DNA of 64,000 nt, from positions 14,340 through 78,339 of the forward strand of contig NZ_DFUE01000052.1 in the NCBI RefSeq assembly GCF_002379585.1, written 5' to 3'. This DNA is from Pseudomonas sp. UBA4194 (lineage in GTDB: Bacteria; Pseudomonadota; Gammaproteobacteria; Pseudomonadales; Pseudomonadaceae). Made by a program: the position numbers and the translations under genes. Within the stretch, counting starts at the first letter, position 1. Each line of letters begins with the position of its first letter. Shown piece by piece: positions 1 through 9,021 of the stretch. Under the pieces are notes generated by a model. The model saw only the letters and a list, made by a program, of their open reading frames with translations, ran no database searches and was not told where the DNA came from.

Positions 1-1907
1 GCATAGTGGATCGCCAGCGCCGTGCCGAAAGCCAGGGCAGGGGACTGGATCGCGTGCTTGCTGGCCAGGTCGATGCTGCTGAGGATGCGTTCATTGCGCT
101 GCAGCTTGCGCAGCGGGTCACGGCCTACACGCACGCACGGGTCCTTGAACGAGGTCTTGCAGCGTTCCAGGAAAGTCTGGGCAAAGGCGGTCACCGTTTC
201 ATTCATGTCGGCGTTGTCGGCCAACAGCGCCGGCGCCACTTCCTGGCGAATCAGGCGCTCGGCCAATGCCGCGACGCGCGGGTCGCCCATGCCCTGGCCC
301 ACCCAGGAGTAGCCCAGCAGGCTGGCATACCAGGCAATGATGGCGTGGGGACCGTTCCACAGGCGGTTCTTGATCAACTGAATCTGGGCGATGTCGTCGA
401 CCGTTTTCACCTGGCGCAGACGCTCCAGCAGGTCGCTGCCGCGCTCCACATACAGCGGCATGTCTGGCTCGCTGTTGAACAGGATCAGGTGCAGCTGGCT
501 CAGGGCGGCGCTGGACTGGGCGAACGGCTGGAAGCGCCCGATCAGGCGCTGATATTCCAGCGGCGGTTTGGAAGACTTGACCCGGGGTGCCGGCTCTTCG
601 TCCAGGCTGTTCTGGAACATCTGCGACTTGATGCGCAACTGACGCATCAGTGCGTCGTTGCTGATCTTGGAAACGATGCGGCTGACCACCGTCTCGGCAA
701 AGTGGGTCTTGCCCATGATCTGCTGGCAGAGCTCGGCCGAGCACAACAGCCCCAGTTCGGCCTCCACATGACGGCGGACGAAGGCAGCACCGCCGATCTT
801 GTTCAGCACGATCAAGATGGTCAGCTCGCGACCGCGGCGCTCGAAGCGGCGCAGCAGGCCTTTGGCGATCACTTCAGCCTGGTTGCGGATGGCCTGCTCG
901 GGCAGGCTCAGGCCAATGATCTCGGCGACGTCGTACATGTCGATGACCGCCTCGGCGTCGTCCATGTCGATCATGCGCACGTTTTCGATGGTCTGGTCGA
1001 ATGAGGTGGCGCCATAGCGCACGCTGTAGCGACCGAATGCCGACACGGTTTCGCGCAGCATTCGCGAGCGGGTGGCGGCAATGATTTCACAGGGGCGGGT
1101 GTAGCCGTCCCAGTGCGAGAACACCTGGGTCAGGTAGCCGCCGCCGATGGCGCCGAAACCGTGAATGCCCACACGGAACTGATTCAGCGACTGCGGAAAC
1201 GGCTCGCTCAACTCGGGCGTCCCCAGGTGCGGGATGCACTCGCTGAGATCGTCGAGGAATTGATGCATGCTGCTGTAGGCTTTCAACGCGCCGGCTTTCA
1301 CCTCGGCCGCTGGCGGCTTGATGTCTTCGATCAGGATCGGCTGGCCTTCGGCGCGAATGGCCGAAAGCATGCCGTTCTCCGAGTCCTCGACCATGAAGCA
1401 CTGGTTCGGCTCACAGTTCAGGGCACTGGCGGCACGCAGAAAAATCTCGGGGTGCGGTTTGCCCTGGCTGACTTCGTCACCGCACACGGTGATGTCGAAG
1501 TACTTGAGCACATTGGCGTTGATCAGGTACTCCTCGGCGATGGCGCGGCGGCTCGAGGTGGCCACGGCCATGGTCAGGCCACATTTGCGCAAGCGCTCCA
1601 GCACCTCCAGCAGACCGGCCTTGATCGGCACGCCGTGGTTGCGTACGTACTCGAGTTCAAGTTCGTCGGCGCGCTTGCGGATTTCGGCGTAGGGGAAGTT
1701 GTCACCGTTATGGGCCTTGGCGAGGGCTTCGGCCTTCTTCGCGCTCAGACCCAGGGACCCGACCAGGGTGTGCTCGCTCAGGGGCTTGCCGAAAATCTCG
1801 CTGGAGGCCTGCTTCAAGGTCTTGAAGCGCAGGCGCTCGGTGTCGAACATGGTGCCATCCATATCGAAGATGGCACTGAAGATTCTTTTTCCCTGGAAGA
1901 AAATCAT
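1..1907 (-). CDS. mtlD: Bifunctional mannitol-1-phosphate dehydrogenase/phosphatase, partial
   Basis: About 635 residues are visible and the C-terminus lies beyond the left edge. Residues 1 to about 215 form a HAD phosphatase: motif I is DMDGT at about residue 15, and later GDEVSQGKPHPE and MVEDSENG match HAD motifs III and IV. From about residue 222 the chain changes to a polyol dehydrogenase, with the nucleotide-binding glycines in VGIHGFGAIGGGYL and the long helical mannitol dehydrogenase region after it. This is the architecture known for Acinetobacter baylyi MtlD, which reduces fructose-6-phosphate to mannitol-1-phosphate and dephosphorylates it to mannitol as an osmolyte. The ATG at 1907 is preceded by AGGAGT at good spacing. 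Osmotic regulation is inference; I saw no clear promoter. It could be annotated as two enzymes, but the frame is continuous across the junction. Confidence 0.88.
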   Translation of the reverse strand, partial: MIFFQGKRIFSAIFDMDGTMFDTERLRFKTLKQASSEIFGKPLSEHTLVGSLGLSAKKAEALAKAHNGDNFPYAEIRKRADELELEYVRNHGVPIKAGLLEVLERLRKCGLTMAVATSSRRAIAEEYLINANVLKYFDITVCGDEVSQGKPHPEIFLRAASALNCEPNQCFMVEDSENGMLSAIRAEGQPILIEDIKPPAAEVKAGALKAYSSMHQFLDDLSECIPHLGTPELSEPFPQSLNQFRVGIHGFGAIGGGYLTQVFSHWDGYTRPCEIIAATRSRMLRETVSAFGRYSVRYGATSFDQTIENVRMIDMDDAEAVIDMYDVAEIIGLSLPEQAIRNQAEVIAKGLLRRFERRGRELTILIVLNKIGGAAFVRRHVEAELGLLCSAELCQQIMGKTHFAETVVSRIVSKISNDALMRQLRIKSQMFQNSLDEEPAPRVKSSKPPLEYQRLIGRFQPFAQSSAALSQLHLILFNSEPDMPLYVERGSDLLERLRQVKTVDDIAQIQLIKNRLWNGPHAIIAWYASLLGYSWVGQGMGDPRVAALAERLIRQEVAPALLADNADMNETVTAFAQTFLERCKTSFKDPCVRVGRDPLRKLQRNERILSSIDLASKHAIQSPALAFGTALAIHY

Positions 1908-2427
1908 GGCTGTTACTCCTGTTTTTGCTGACGGTACTGCTGTCAGTGTTGCGTGAGTCGTCGCTGGAAACGGTTGGCCTCGGGCAGATCGCGATGGATG
2001 GCCCAGGCGGGCAAATGGCGACGCTAATAGCGCGGCGGGGTACCCGGTCGTTTCGAGGGCAGACGATCAATGAGGGCAGGCGCGCGGCGTAGGTGCCGGG
2101 TAGCGCAGAGGCTCAGGGAGCCGAAGGTTGGAACGGGGTGCAGCGGGGTGTAGCGGGGGAGAGTAGCGAGCCCTGTGGCGGTGTTGTCACCGTATTTTCG
2201 GTTAGGCTCACGGTGCGCAATCAGGGAGGCGGACAGTGAGCCGAAGGGGCGATGGATACGTGTGATTCCGTGCATGGGCCGTCGAATTGTCCTGCGCAAA
2301 GTGTGGGATTCCTTTTTAGACTTAACATGCCTGAGGCGTCTGGTTCAAGGCTTGCGGCGCTTTGACGCGGCCTCTGAATACGCTGAAGCCCCCGTGCTTC
2401 GGGAGCTGCAGCGTCGCCAGGGATAAT
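1908..2427. other. Gene-free interval upstream of mtlD
   Basis: 520 bases between the mtlD start and the stop of the YVTN protein gene, both on the minus strand. Short open frames here have no recognisable protein. Close to mtlD there is an inverted repeat CTGAC-N9-GTCAG (1928-1946) that could be an operator. A short hairpin (GAAGC/GCTTC, 2385-2400) lies just downstream of the YVTN gene, without a U-run. The middle is repetitive G-rich sequence with no assigned function. Confidence 0.4.
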
Positions 2428-3471
2428 TTACCCTTGCGGGATAATGGCCAGGGCGTCGGGCTCAGGGCCTGCCGGCCAACGGGCCTGTACGGTCCAGGTA
2501 GCCGTGTCGATTACCGCCACCTCGTCACCGCCGCTGATGGCCACGAAAGCGCGCTTGCCGTCCGGCGCGACCACCGCCCCGATAGGCAGCGCCGCAGCAC
2601 CCAACAGGGTCTCGCGATACACCGCGCCTTCGCGCGTCAGGTCGATGCGCTTGACCTCACGCTTGCTGGCCACATCGATCACCGACAGTTCGGCGGATTT
2701 GGCGCAACTGACCAGCGCATGCTTGCCATCCGGCGTCATGACGATGCGGATCGGAAAGCGCCCGGTCTTGATCCGGTCGACCACTTTCAGCGTCTGGGTA
2801 TCAACCAGAGCCACCTCATTGTCTTCACGGTTGCTCACCCACACGTGCTTGCCAGAGGGCTCGAGGGCGATGCCCTCGGTGCTGTTGCCGGTAGCCACCG
2901 AGGCGATCTTGCGCTGTTGCTTGAGGTCGACCACCGACAGGCTGCCGCCTTTGACATGGGTCACATAGGCACGGCTGGCATCCGGCGACAGCACCACCAT
3001 GTGGGGCTGGCCGCCGCCCACGTCGATGCGCTCGAGGACTTTGCCCTGGGCCAGGTCGACCACCAGCAGGCGCTCGCTGTCTTCAGTGGTGACCACGATG
3101 CGCTGATTGTCAGGGAAGAAACGAATGCCATGGGGACGCGAATCCTGTCCCAGATCGATGGTGCGCAGTACCTTGCGCGCCGGCCAGTCGATCACGCTGA
3201 GGCTGTTGTTGGCCACACCCTGGGCACCGTAGTTGCCGACCACTGCCAGGCGACCGTCGCCGGCAACGATCACTTCGTGGGGGCCGGTGCCCACCGGCAG
3301 TTTCAGCAGTTCCTTGCCGTTGACCATGTTCAGTGCCGAGACACTGGCACCGTCCTTGTTGCCCACCAGCAATACGTCGTCGGCGTGCGCCAGAGGCAGG
3401 GCGCCGAGCAGCAGACCGGCCAGGCAGGCGCGGCGCAGGGGTGTCAGCAGCGATGGGATTGAGTAGGGCAT
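2428..3471 (-). CDS. Exported YVTN-family beta-propeller protein (YncE-like)
   Basis: 347 residues. I chose the ATG at 3471 because AGGAG sits 7 bases upstream and because it gives a clean signal peptide (basic start, hydrophobic core, ALPLAHA cleavage region, mature start near DDVLL). The mature protein consists of repeated beta-propeller blades with signatures such as LSVIDWPARKVLRTIDLG, LSVVDLKQQRKIASVATG and VAVIDTATWTVQARWPAG, as in the surrogate propellers of YncE and related periplasmic proteins. No catalytic residues can be assigned; such proteins bind ligands or partner proteins, and the role here is unknown. It is divergent from the IclR gene, with about 195 bases between the starts, so control by that regulator is possible but unproven. 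Confidence 0.8.
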   Translation of the reverse strand: MPYSIPSLLTPLRRACLAGLLLGALPLAHADDVLLVGNKDGASVSALNMVNGKELLKLPVGTGPHEVIVAGDGRLAVVGNYGAQGVANNSLSVIDWPARKVLRTIDLGQDSRPHGIRFFPDNQRIVVTTEDSERLLVVDLAQGKVLERIDVGGGQPHMVVLSPDASRAYVTHVKGGSLSVVDLKQQRKIASVATGNSTEGIALEPSGKHVWVSNREDNEVALVDTQTLKVVDRIKTGRFPIRIVMTPDGKHALVSCAKSAELSVIDVASKREVKRIDLTREGAVYRETLLGAAALPIGAVVAPDGKRAFVAISGGDEVAVIDTATWTVQARWPAGPEPDALAIIPQG

Positions 3472-3665
3472 GGGCAGTCTCCTGAGGGTTTTGAGTCCTG
3501 GGTGCAAACGCATGCAGTTGTGACCCGCGCAAAATGCCAGGAGTTCGGAAATAGAGCGGTCGCTTGGGATCTGGAACGGTTTCTCGTCGCAAGCCGTCCA
3601 GAGTTTTTTTCCCGCTCAGTGAGAATCGTCCGCCAGAATCGAGAATTTGTTCTTATAGTGCATCC

Positions 3666-4403
3666 ATGAACGATCCACGAACCACAAGCATTGTCGACCG
3701 GGTGCTGCAGGTGCTGACCTGCGTGGCCAAGGCTGGGCAACCGATTGCTGCCAAGCGTATCGCCGCGCAAGTGCATATGCCGCTGAGCACGGTCTACCGG
3801 CATCTGGCATCGCTGAAGAAGTGGGGCTTGCTGCAGGAGCACATGACCACGGGGCTGTACGAGCCGGGTGCGACCGGCGTGCAGTTGGCATGGGGCTTCG
3901 ATCAGACCTCCAACCTGATCAGCCAGAGCCGCGAGGAGATCAGTACCCTGGCCGAACGTACCGGTGAAAGCGTCGGCTTGCTGGTGTACAGCAATGGCCA
4001 GATGGTGTGCATCGCCATGGAAGAGAGCAGCAGTTCACTGCGCTGCTCATTCACCAAAGGCCGTGCGCATTCGATGATGCAGGGCGCATCGGCCAAGAGC
4101 CTGCTGGCGTTTCTGCCCGACCCGGTGCAGCGCCAACTGCTCCAAGAGCAATCGGGGCAGGCCGCTATGGAAGTTGCCGCGCTGGAAAAGGAGATCGCAC
4201 GGATTCGCAAGAATGGCTATGCCACCAGTGACAGTGAGGTCGATCTGGGGGTTTGGGGCGTCAGTGTCCCGTTGATTTCAGCGGACGGCGCCCTGGAAGG
4301 CACCATTACGTTGATGGCGCCGTCACTGCGCGTTGGCCCACGGGAGGCTGAGTTGATCAGCCTTACCAGAAAAGCAGCCAGCCGCATTTGCAATCGTTTC
4401 TAA
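3666..4403 (+). CDS. IclR-family transcriptional regulator
   Basis: 245 residues, the normal length for IclR proteins. The N-terminal winged helix-turn-helix covers about residues 8 to 65 (QPIAAKRIAAQVHMPLSTVYRHLASLKKWGL), and the C-terminal effector domain includes the typical RCSFTKGRAHSMMQGASAKSLLAFLP segment. The ATG at 3666 gives the usual IclR start; the frame stays open further upstream, but that extension is low-complexity and unlike the family. The gene lies 60 bases before the substrate-binding protein of an amino acid ABC transporter and the hutFGD genes, on the same strand, so it probably controls that cluster. The effector is likely formiminoglutamate, formylglutamate or a related compound (inference). 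Confidence 0.88.
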   Translation: MNDPRTTSIVDRVLQVLTCVAKAGQPIAAKRIAAQVHMPLSTVYRHLASLKKWGLLQEHMTTGLYEPGATGVQLAWGFDQTSNLISQSREEISTLAERTGESVGLLVYSNGQMVCIAMEESSSSLRCSFTKGRAHSMMQGASAKSLLAFLPDPVQRQLLQEQSGQAAMEVAALEKEIARIRKNGYATSDSEVDLGVWGVSVPLISADGALEGTITLMAPSLRVGPREAELISLTRKAASRICNRF

Positions 4404-4426
4404 CTGCCGCTCAATCCATGTTTCGG

Positions 4427-4439
4427 GTCCTGACAGGAC
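4427..4439. promoter_or_regulatory. 13-base dyad before the ABC transporter genes
   Basis: GTCCTG-A-CAGGAC is a perfect inverted repeat in the 60-base gap between the IclR gene and the first transporter gene, 25 bases before the latter's start. It could be an operator or a small RNA hairpin; there is no U-run to make it a terminator. Confidence 0.35.
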
Positions 4440-4463
4440 TTACCCTCGCCGAAGGAATTCGTG

Positions 4464-5219
4464 ATGAAAGCGTTTAAGTTGTTCACCCCCCTGGCTGCTG
4501 CATTGACCCTGATGGCCTCGTTCTGCACCTCGGCCCAGGCCGCCGATGAAGTGATGCGTGTGGGTACCGATGCGACCTTCCCACCCATGGAATTCGTGCA
4601 GGACGGCAAGCGTACCGGCTTCGATGTCGAGTTGATCGAGGCCATCGGCAAACAGCTGAACAAGAAGGTCGAGTGGGTCGACATCGGCTTCAAGGGGCTG
4701 ATCCCGGGTCTGATTTCCAACCGCTTCGATGTCGCCGCGTCGGCCATCTACATGACCGAGGAACGCCAGAAGGTGGTCAACTTTACCGACTCCTACTATC
4801 GCGGCGGCCTGGCGGTACTGGTACTCAAGGATGACACCAGCATCAATGCGCCGGCCGATCTGGTGGCGGGCAAGAAGGTCTCGGCCCAGGTGGGCACCAA
4901 GTCCATCGATTTTCTGAAAACCAACTACCCCGCCGTGAGTGTGGTGGAAGTGGAGAAGAACCAGGCCATGTTCGACCTGTTGGCCATTGGCCGGGTCAAT
5001 GCTGCGGTCACCGGACGTCCGGCCGCGGTGGAATATGCCAAGCGCCAGCCCAAGGTCCGCGTGCTGGACGAAGGCCTGACCACCGAGCTGTACGGCTTCG
5101 CGATTCGCAAGAACGATACCGAGCTGCAACAGCAGATGAACCAGGCCCTGCAAACCCTGCGTAGCAACGGCGAATACGCTGCCCTGACCCAGAAGTGGTT
5201 CGGCACCACAAAAGAATAA
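4464..5219 (+). CDS. Polar amino acid ABC transporter, periplasmic binding protein
   Basis: 251 residues of the bacterial extracellular solute-binding family 3 (lysine/arginine/ornithine, histidine and glutamine binders). The signal peptide ends at about TSAQA|ADEVMR, followed by the typical start MRVGTDATFPPMEFVQDGKRTGFDVELIEAIG and the later signature RFDVAASAIYMTEERQKVVNFTDSYY. The ATG at 4464 has GAAGGA at the better spacing, although a GTG three bases upstream is also open. It is the first gene of a transporter whose permease and ATPase follow, upstream of hutF, hutG and hutD. That points to uptake of a histidine-degradation intermediate such as formiminoglutamate or formylglutamate (inference). 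Confidence 0.9.
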   Translation: MKAFKLFTPLAAALTLMASFCTSAQAADEVMRVGTDATFPPMEFVQDGKRTGFDVELIEAIGKQLNKKVEWVDIGFKGLIPGLISNRFDVAASAIYMTEERQKVVNFTDSYYRGGLAVLVLKDDTSINAPADLVAGKKVSAQVGTKSIDFLKTNYPAVSVVEVEKNQAMFDLLAIGRVNAAVTGRPAAVEYAKRQPKVRVLDEGLTTELYGFAIRKNDTELQQQMNQALQTLRSNGEYAALTQKWFGTTKE

Positions 5220-5228
5220 GCCGCCGAT

Positions 5229-5256
5229 GCAGGCCTGCCCGTTCAGGCGGGCCTGC
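5229..5256 (+). repeat. Intercistronic stem-loop
   Basis: An 11-base stem with one G-U pair (5229-5239 with 5246-5256) and a 6-base loop sits in the 78-base gap between binding-protein and permease genes. It has no U-run. Such hairpins commonly protect the upstream mRNA so that the binding protein is made in excess over the membrane subunits. Confidence 0.6.
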
Positions 5257-5297
5257 ACACACCACGCCTTCAACCGTAAGCCTCTGCGGAGTACATC

Positions 5298-5963
5298 ATG
5301 GATCTCGACTTTTCCCCGGTCTGGGACGGCTGGCGCGCGCTCGCCTCTGGCACCTTGATCACCATCGAAATCACCGCTGCGGCGCTGGTGCTGGGCTGTG
5401 TGCTGGGCCTGCTGATCGGACTGGGTCGCCTCAATCCCAAACGCACGGTGATCTACGGCCTGTGCACCACCTACCTGACGCTGGTACGGGGTACACCGCT
5501 GCTGGTGCAACTGTTCATTCTGTTCTTCGGTCTGCCGCACTTCGGCGTTCAGTTGCCGGCTTATGTGTGCGGTATTTTCGGCCTGGGCATCTACAGCGCC
5601 GCCTACGTGTCGGAGATCGTCCGGGGTTCCATCCAGTCGGTGGAGAAAGGCCAGATGGAAGCTGCCCGCTCCCTGGGTCTGCCGCACAAGCTGGCCATGC
5701 GCAAGGTCATCCTGCCCCAGGCCTTCGTGCGCATGATTCCTGCGCTGGGCAACGAATTCATTGCCTTGATCAAGAACTCTGCGCTGGTGTCGTTGCTCAC
5801 CATCGCCGACGTGATGCACGAAGGCGAGAAGATCATCAGCGTGTCCTATCGCTCGCTTGAAGTGTACCTGGCCATTGCCTTTATCTACCTGATGCTCACC
5901 AGCATCACCACCTTGATCCTGCGTCGCACCGAGAAGGTGCTGCGCGCCGACGGGAGAGTGTGA
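5298..5963 (+). CDS. Polar amino acid ABC transporter, permease
   Basis: 221 residues of the HisMQ/GlnP permease family. Hydrophobic segments start at about residue 20, and the conserved EAA loop reads EAARSLGLPHKLAMRKVILPQAFVRMIPALGNEFIALIKNS with the usual internal glycine. The N-terminal half carries the family segment TTYLTLVRGTPLLVQLFILFFGLP. Only one permease gene is present, so the channel is likely a homodimer. The gene ends in an ATGA overlap with the ATPase, so the two are translationally coupled. Confidence 0.9.
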   Translation: MDLDFSPVWDGWRALASGTLITIEITAAALVLGCVLGLLIGLGRLNPKRTVIYGLCTTYLTLVRGTPLLVQLFILFFGLPHFGVQLPAYVCGIFGLGIYSAAYVSEIVRGSIQSVEKGQMEAARSLGLPHKLAMRKVILPQAFVRMIPALGNEFIALIKNSALVSLLTIADVMHEGEKIISVSYRSLEVYLAIAFIYLMLTSITTLILRRTEKVLRADGRV

Positions 5964-6736
5964 TGAGCACACCCATCATCGACATTCAGAACCTGAGCAA
6001 GTCATTCGGCACACATCAGGTGCTGCACAACATCGACTTCAGCGTGCAGGCCAGCCAGGTCGTGGTGGTCATCGGCCCCAGCGGTTCGGGCAAGAGCACC
6101 TTCCTGCGCTGCATGAATGGCCTGGAAACCGCCGAAGGCGGAACGCTGCGCGCCTGCGGCCACACGGTGGTTGAGCAGGGACGCATGATGTCCGAAAGCA
6201 AGCTCGACGCCCTGCGCAGTGAAGTCGGCATGGTCTTCCAGTCGTTCAACCTGTTTCCGCACCTCAGCGTGCTGGACAACATCACCCTGGCGCCCATGGC
6301 GTTGCACGGCAAGTCGCGCCAGGCTGCCGAAGAGCAGGGCTTGCGTCTGCTGAACAAGGTTGGCCTGGAGCACAAGGCCCAGGTCTACCCAGGCACCCTG
6401 TCCGGTGGGCAGAAGCAGCGGGTGGCGATCGCCCGCGCGCTGGCCATGGACCCCAAAGTCATGTTGTTCGACGAGCCCACCTCGGCGCTCGATCCGGAAC
6501 TGGTGGGCGAGGTGTTGCAGGTGATGAAGACCCTGGCCAACGAGGGCATGACCATGATCATCGTCACCCATGAGATGGGCTTTGCCCGGGAAGTGGCCGA
6601 CGTGGTGGTGGTGATGGACCAAGGCGCCATCGTCGAAGCCGCGCCACCGGCGCAGCTGTTCACCGCGCCCCGCGAAGCGCGCACCCGCAGCTTCCTGCAA
6701 AGCGTGCTGTCACGCGATGCCGCGCCCGTTCTCTGA
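5963..6736 (+). CDS. Polar amino acid ABC transporter, ATPase
   Basis: 257 residues with a complete nucleotide-binding domain: Walker A GPSGSGKST at about residue 38, Q-loop VFQSFNLFPH, signature LSGGQKQR, Walker B VMLFDEPTSALDPE and the switch histidine in VTHEMGFA. It closely resembles GlnQ/HisP-type subunits. I chose the ATG at 5963, which overlaps the permease stop; GTG at 5960 is open but its spacing to GGGAGAG is too short. The following hutF starts 34 bases after its stop. Confidence 0.92.
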   Translation: MSTPIIDIQNLSKSFGTHQVLHNIDFSVQASQVVVVIGPSGSGKSTFLRCMNGLETAEGGTLRACGHTVVEQGRMMSESKLDALRSEVGMVFQSFNLFPHLSVLDNITLAPMALHGKSRQAAEEQGLRLLNKVGLEHKAQVYPGTLSGGQKQRVAIARALAMDPKVMLFDEPTSALDPELVGEVLQVMKTLANEGMTMIIVTHEMGFAREVADVVVVMDQGAIVEAAPPAQLFTAPREARTRSFLQSVLSRDAAPVL

Positions 6737-6770
6737 CTGCTTGCGCTCGACCCACTGCCCAGAGGTTTCC

Positions 6771-8195
6771 GTGGATACACCAACAGATTCAGTCGCCCAC
6801 CCGGCCCAGAGCAGCCTGTTCGCCCACAATGCACTGCTGCCCGACGGCTGGCAGCGCAACGTACTGCTGAGCTGGAACACCGCCGGCGACCTGACGGCCG
6901 TAACCGTCGATGCAACGCGTCCGGCCGGCATACCGGTGGCCCGTGGCCCGGTGATCAGCGGCATGCCGAACCTGCATTCCCATACCTTCCAGCGCGCCAT
7001 GGCCGGTTTGACCGAAACCATGGGCGATCCCGCCGACTCGTTCTGGAGCTGGCGCACCTTGATGTATCGGTTTGCCCAGCGCCTGCAGCCGCGTCACCTG
7101 CAAGCCATCGGCCGGCACCTGTACATCGAGATGCTCAAGGCCGGCTACACCTCGGTGTGCGAGTTTCACTACGTGCACCACGACCCTGACGGCGAGCCCT
7201 ACGCCAACCCCGCCGAGCTGTCGCTGCGGGTGGTGCGCGCGGCCGAGGAGGTGGGCATCGGCATGACCCTGCTGCCGGTGCTCTACCAGTACGGTGGCTT
7301 TGGGCAGGCCGAGCCCTTGCCGCACCAGCGCCGCTTCATCAATTCACCGGAGTGGATCCTGACGCTGCGTCAGCACTTGCAAAAGGCGATGCCGCAGAAT
7401 GGCAACCGGCGCTACGGCGTGGCGCCGCACTCGTTGCGCGCCGTGAGCGAGGCATCCTTGTCCAGGCTGCTCCAGGGCCTGGATGCCGAGGACCCGCGGG
7501 CCCCGGTGCATATTCATATCGCCGAACAAACCCGTGAGGTCGACGACTGCGTAGCCGTTCTCGGCCAGCGGCCGGTGCAATGGTTGCTGGATCGCCAGCC
7601 CCTGGACAGCCGCTGGTGCCTGGTGCATGCCACCCATATGGACGACGCTGAATATGCCGCCCTGGCGCGCAGCGAAGCCACTGTCGGGCTGTGCCTGACC
7701 ACCGAAGCCAATCTGGGCGATGGGGTGTTCGATGCCCAGCGGTTCCTGGGCGACAAGGGCCGCTGGGGCATCGGCTCGGACAGCAACGTGGCGGTCAACC
7801 CCTGGGCCGAACTGCGCCTGCTGGAATACGGCCAACGGCTGGTGCACCGCCGGCGCAACGTGCTGGCCAGCCCTGAAGCACCGGTGGTGGCCGACCGACT
7901 GTTCGCGCAGGCGGTGAGCGGCGGCGCTGCGGCCACCGGCCGCGCGGTCGCCGGACTGGTAGCAGGCCAACGCGCCGACCTGGTGGTCATCGACGCGGAT
8001 GCCGCCCATATCGATCCGGGTAACCCGGCACAGCTGTTGTCTTCGCTGGTGTTCTGCGAACACGGCAACCATCCGGTTCGTGATGTCTTCGTGGGCGGCA
8101 GGCAGGTCATCGACAACGGCCAGCACGCTCTGCAAGTGGAAGCCTTGCACGGCTACCGCGCCACCTTGGCCGACCTGTTGGAGAAAACCCTATGA
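6771..8195 (+). CDS. hutF: Formimidoylglutamate deiminase
   Basis: 474 residues of the amidohydrolase superfamily. The metal-binding HSH motif is at about residues 69-71 (NLHSHTFQRAMAGLTE). Downstream are HIHIAEQTREV, the HATHMDD segment and the catalytic aspartate in GSDSNVAVNPWAELRLLEYGQRL, matching Pseudomonas HutF. It converts N-formimino-L-glutamate to N-formyl-L-glutamate and ammonia, the first half of the five-step histidine pathway used by pseudomonads. The GTG at 6771 follows AGAGG at good spacing; an upstream ATG would overlap the ATPase gene and add unrelated residues. It overlaps hutG by 4 bases. No hutU, hutH, hutI or hutC lies in the window. Confidence 0.92.
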   Translation: MDTPTDSVAHPAQSSLFAHNALLPDGWQRNVLLSWNTAGDLTAVTVDATRPAGIPVARGPVISGMPNLHSHTFQRAMAGLTETMGDPADSFWSWRTLMYRFAQRLQPRHLQAIGRHLYIEMLKAGYTSVCEFHYVHHDPDGEPYANPAELSLRVVRAAEEVGIGMTLLPVLYQYGGFGQAEPLPHQRRFINSPEWILTLRQHLQKAMPQNGNRRYGVAPHSLRAVSEASLSRLLQGLDAEDPRAPVHIHIAEQTREVDDCVAVLGQRPVQWLLDRQPLDSRWCLVHATHMDDAEYAALARSEATVGLCLTTEANLGDGVFDAQRFLGDKGRWGIGSDSNVAVNPWAELRLLEYGQRLVHRRRNVLASPEAPVVADRLFAQAVSGGAAATGRAVAGLVAGQRADLVVIDADAAHIDPGNPAQLLSSLVFCEHGNHPVRDVFVGGRQVIDNGQHALQVEALHGYRATLADLLEKTL

Positions 8196-8995
8196 GCCAG
8201 GCACACACGTTCGAACTGCATGAGGGTGACGGCCCTTTGCTGATTTCCATGCCCCACGTCGGTACCGAGCTGCCGGAGGATCTGAAGGCCCGCTACAGCG
8301 AGGTGGGCCAGGCGGTGGACGACACCGACTGGCATATCCACCAGTTGTACGATTTCGCTGCCGCGCTGGGTGCTTCGACCCTGCGCCCACGTTATTCGCG
8401 CTACGTGATCGACCTGAATCGACCTGCCGATGGCGCCAGCCTGTACCCCGGCCAGAACACCACCGGACTGTGCCCGCTGACCACCTTCGACGACGTGCCG
8501 CTGTACCTGCCGGGGCAACAGCCGGACGAGGCCGAGATCGCCCGGCGCCTGGCGCATTACTGGCAGCCTTACCATCAGGCATTGCAGCAGCAATTGACCC
8601 GAATCAAGGCGATCCACGGATACGCCCTGCTCTGGGACGCGCATTCGATTCGTTCGGTCATCCCGCACCTGTTCGACGGCGAGCTGCCGGTGTTCAATTT
8701 CGGCACCGCAAGCGCAAGCGCCTGCGCGCCGGGCCTGGGTGAGCAGTTGCTCGCCTTGGCCGAACAGCTGGCGCCACAGTTGCCGGCGGTACTCAACGGG
8801 CGGTTCAAGGGTGGCTACATCACCCGTCAGTACGGCAGCCCGGCCCATGGGGTGCACGCGGTTCAGCTGGAGTTGGCGCAACGTGCGTACATGCAGGAAA
8901 CGCCGCCCTATGGATTGCAGACCGCCAAGGTCGAGAAGCTGCAACCGGTACTTCGCGCGCTGATCGAGCGGTACATGGCGTTCAAGCCCGCCTGA
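8192..8995 (+). CDS. hutG: N-formylglutamate deformylase
   Basis: 267 residues of the N-formylglutamate amidohydrolase family. Family segments include LLISMPHVGTELPE near the start, VDDTDWHIHQLYDF, YSRYVIDLNRPADGASLYPGQN, the probable metal and catalytic site in YALLWDAHSIRS, and KGGYITRQYGSPAHGVHAVQLELAQR. It hydrolyses N-formylglutamate to formate and glutamate, completing the HutF route. Its ATG overlaps the hutF stop as ATGA, so the two steps are coupled. Confidence 0.93.
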   Translation: MSQAHTFELHEGDGPLLISMPHVGTELPEDLKARYSEVGQAVDDTDWHIHQLYDFAAALGASTLRPRYSRYVIDLNRPADGASLYPGQNTTGLCPLTTFDDVPLYLPGQQPDEAEIARRLAHYWQPYHQALQQQLTRIKAIHGYALLWDAHSIRSVIPHLFDGELPVFNFGTASASACAPGLGEQLLALAEQLAPQLPAVLNGRFKGGYITRQYGSPAHGVHAVQLELAQRAYMQETPPYGLQTAKVEKLQPVLRALIERYMAFKPA

Positions 8996-9021
8996 CATTC
9001 CTTCGACAACAATGGATTCCG

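Noticed and set aside
2024..2426. Short frames in the mtlD upstream interval
   Set aside because: Arginine/proline-rich with no ribosome site, and they conflict with each other on both strands.
4440..5972. 510-codon minus-strand frame opposite the binding protein and permease
   Set aside because: It spans two different real genes with signal peptide, membrane segments and ribosome sites on the plus strand.
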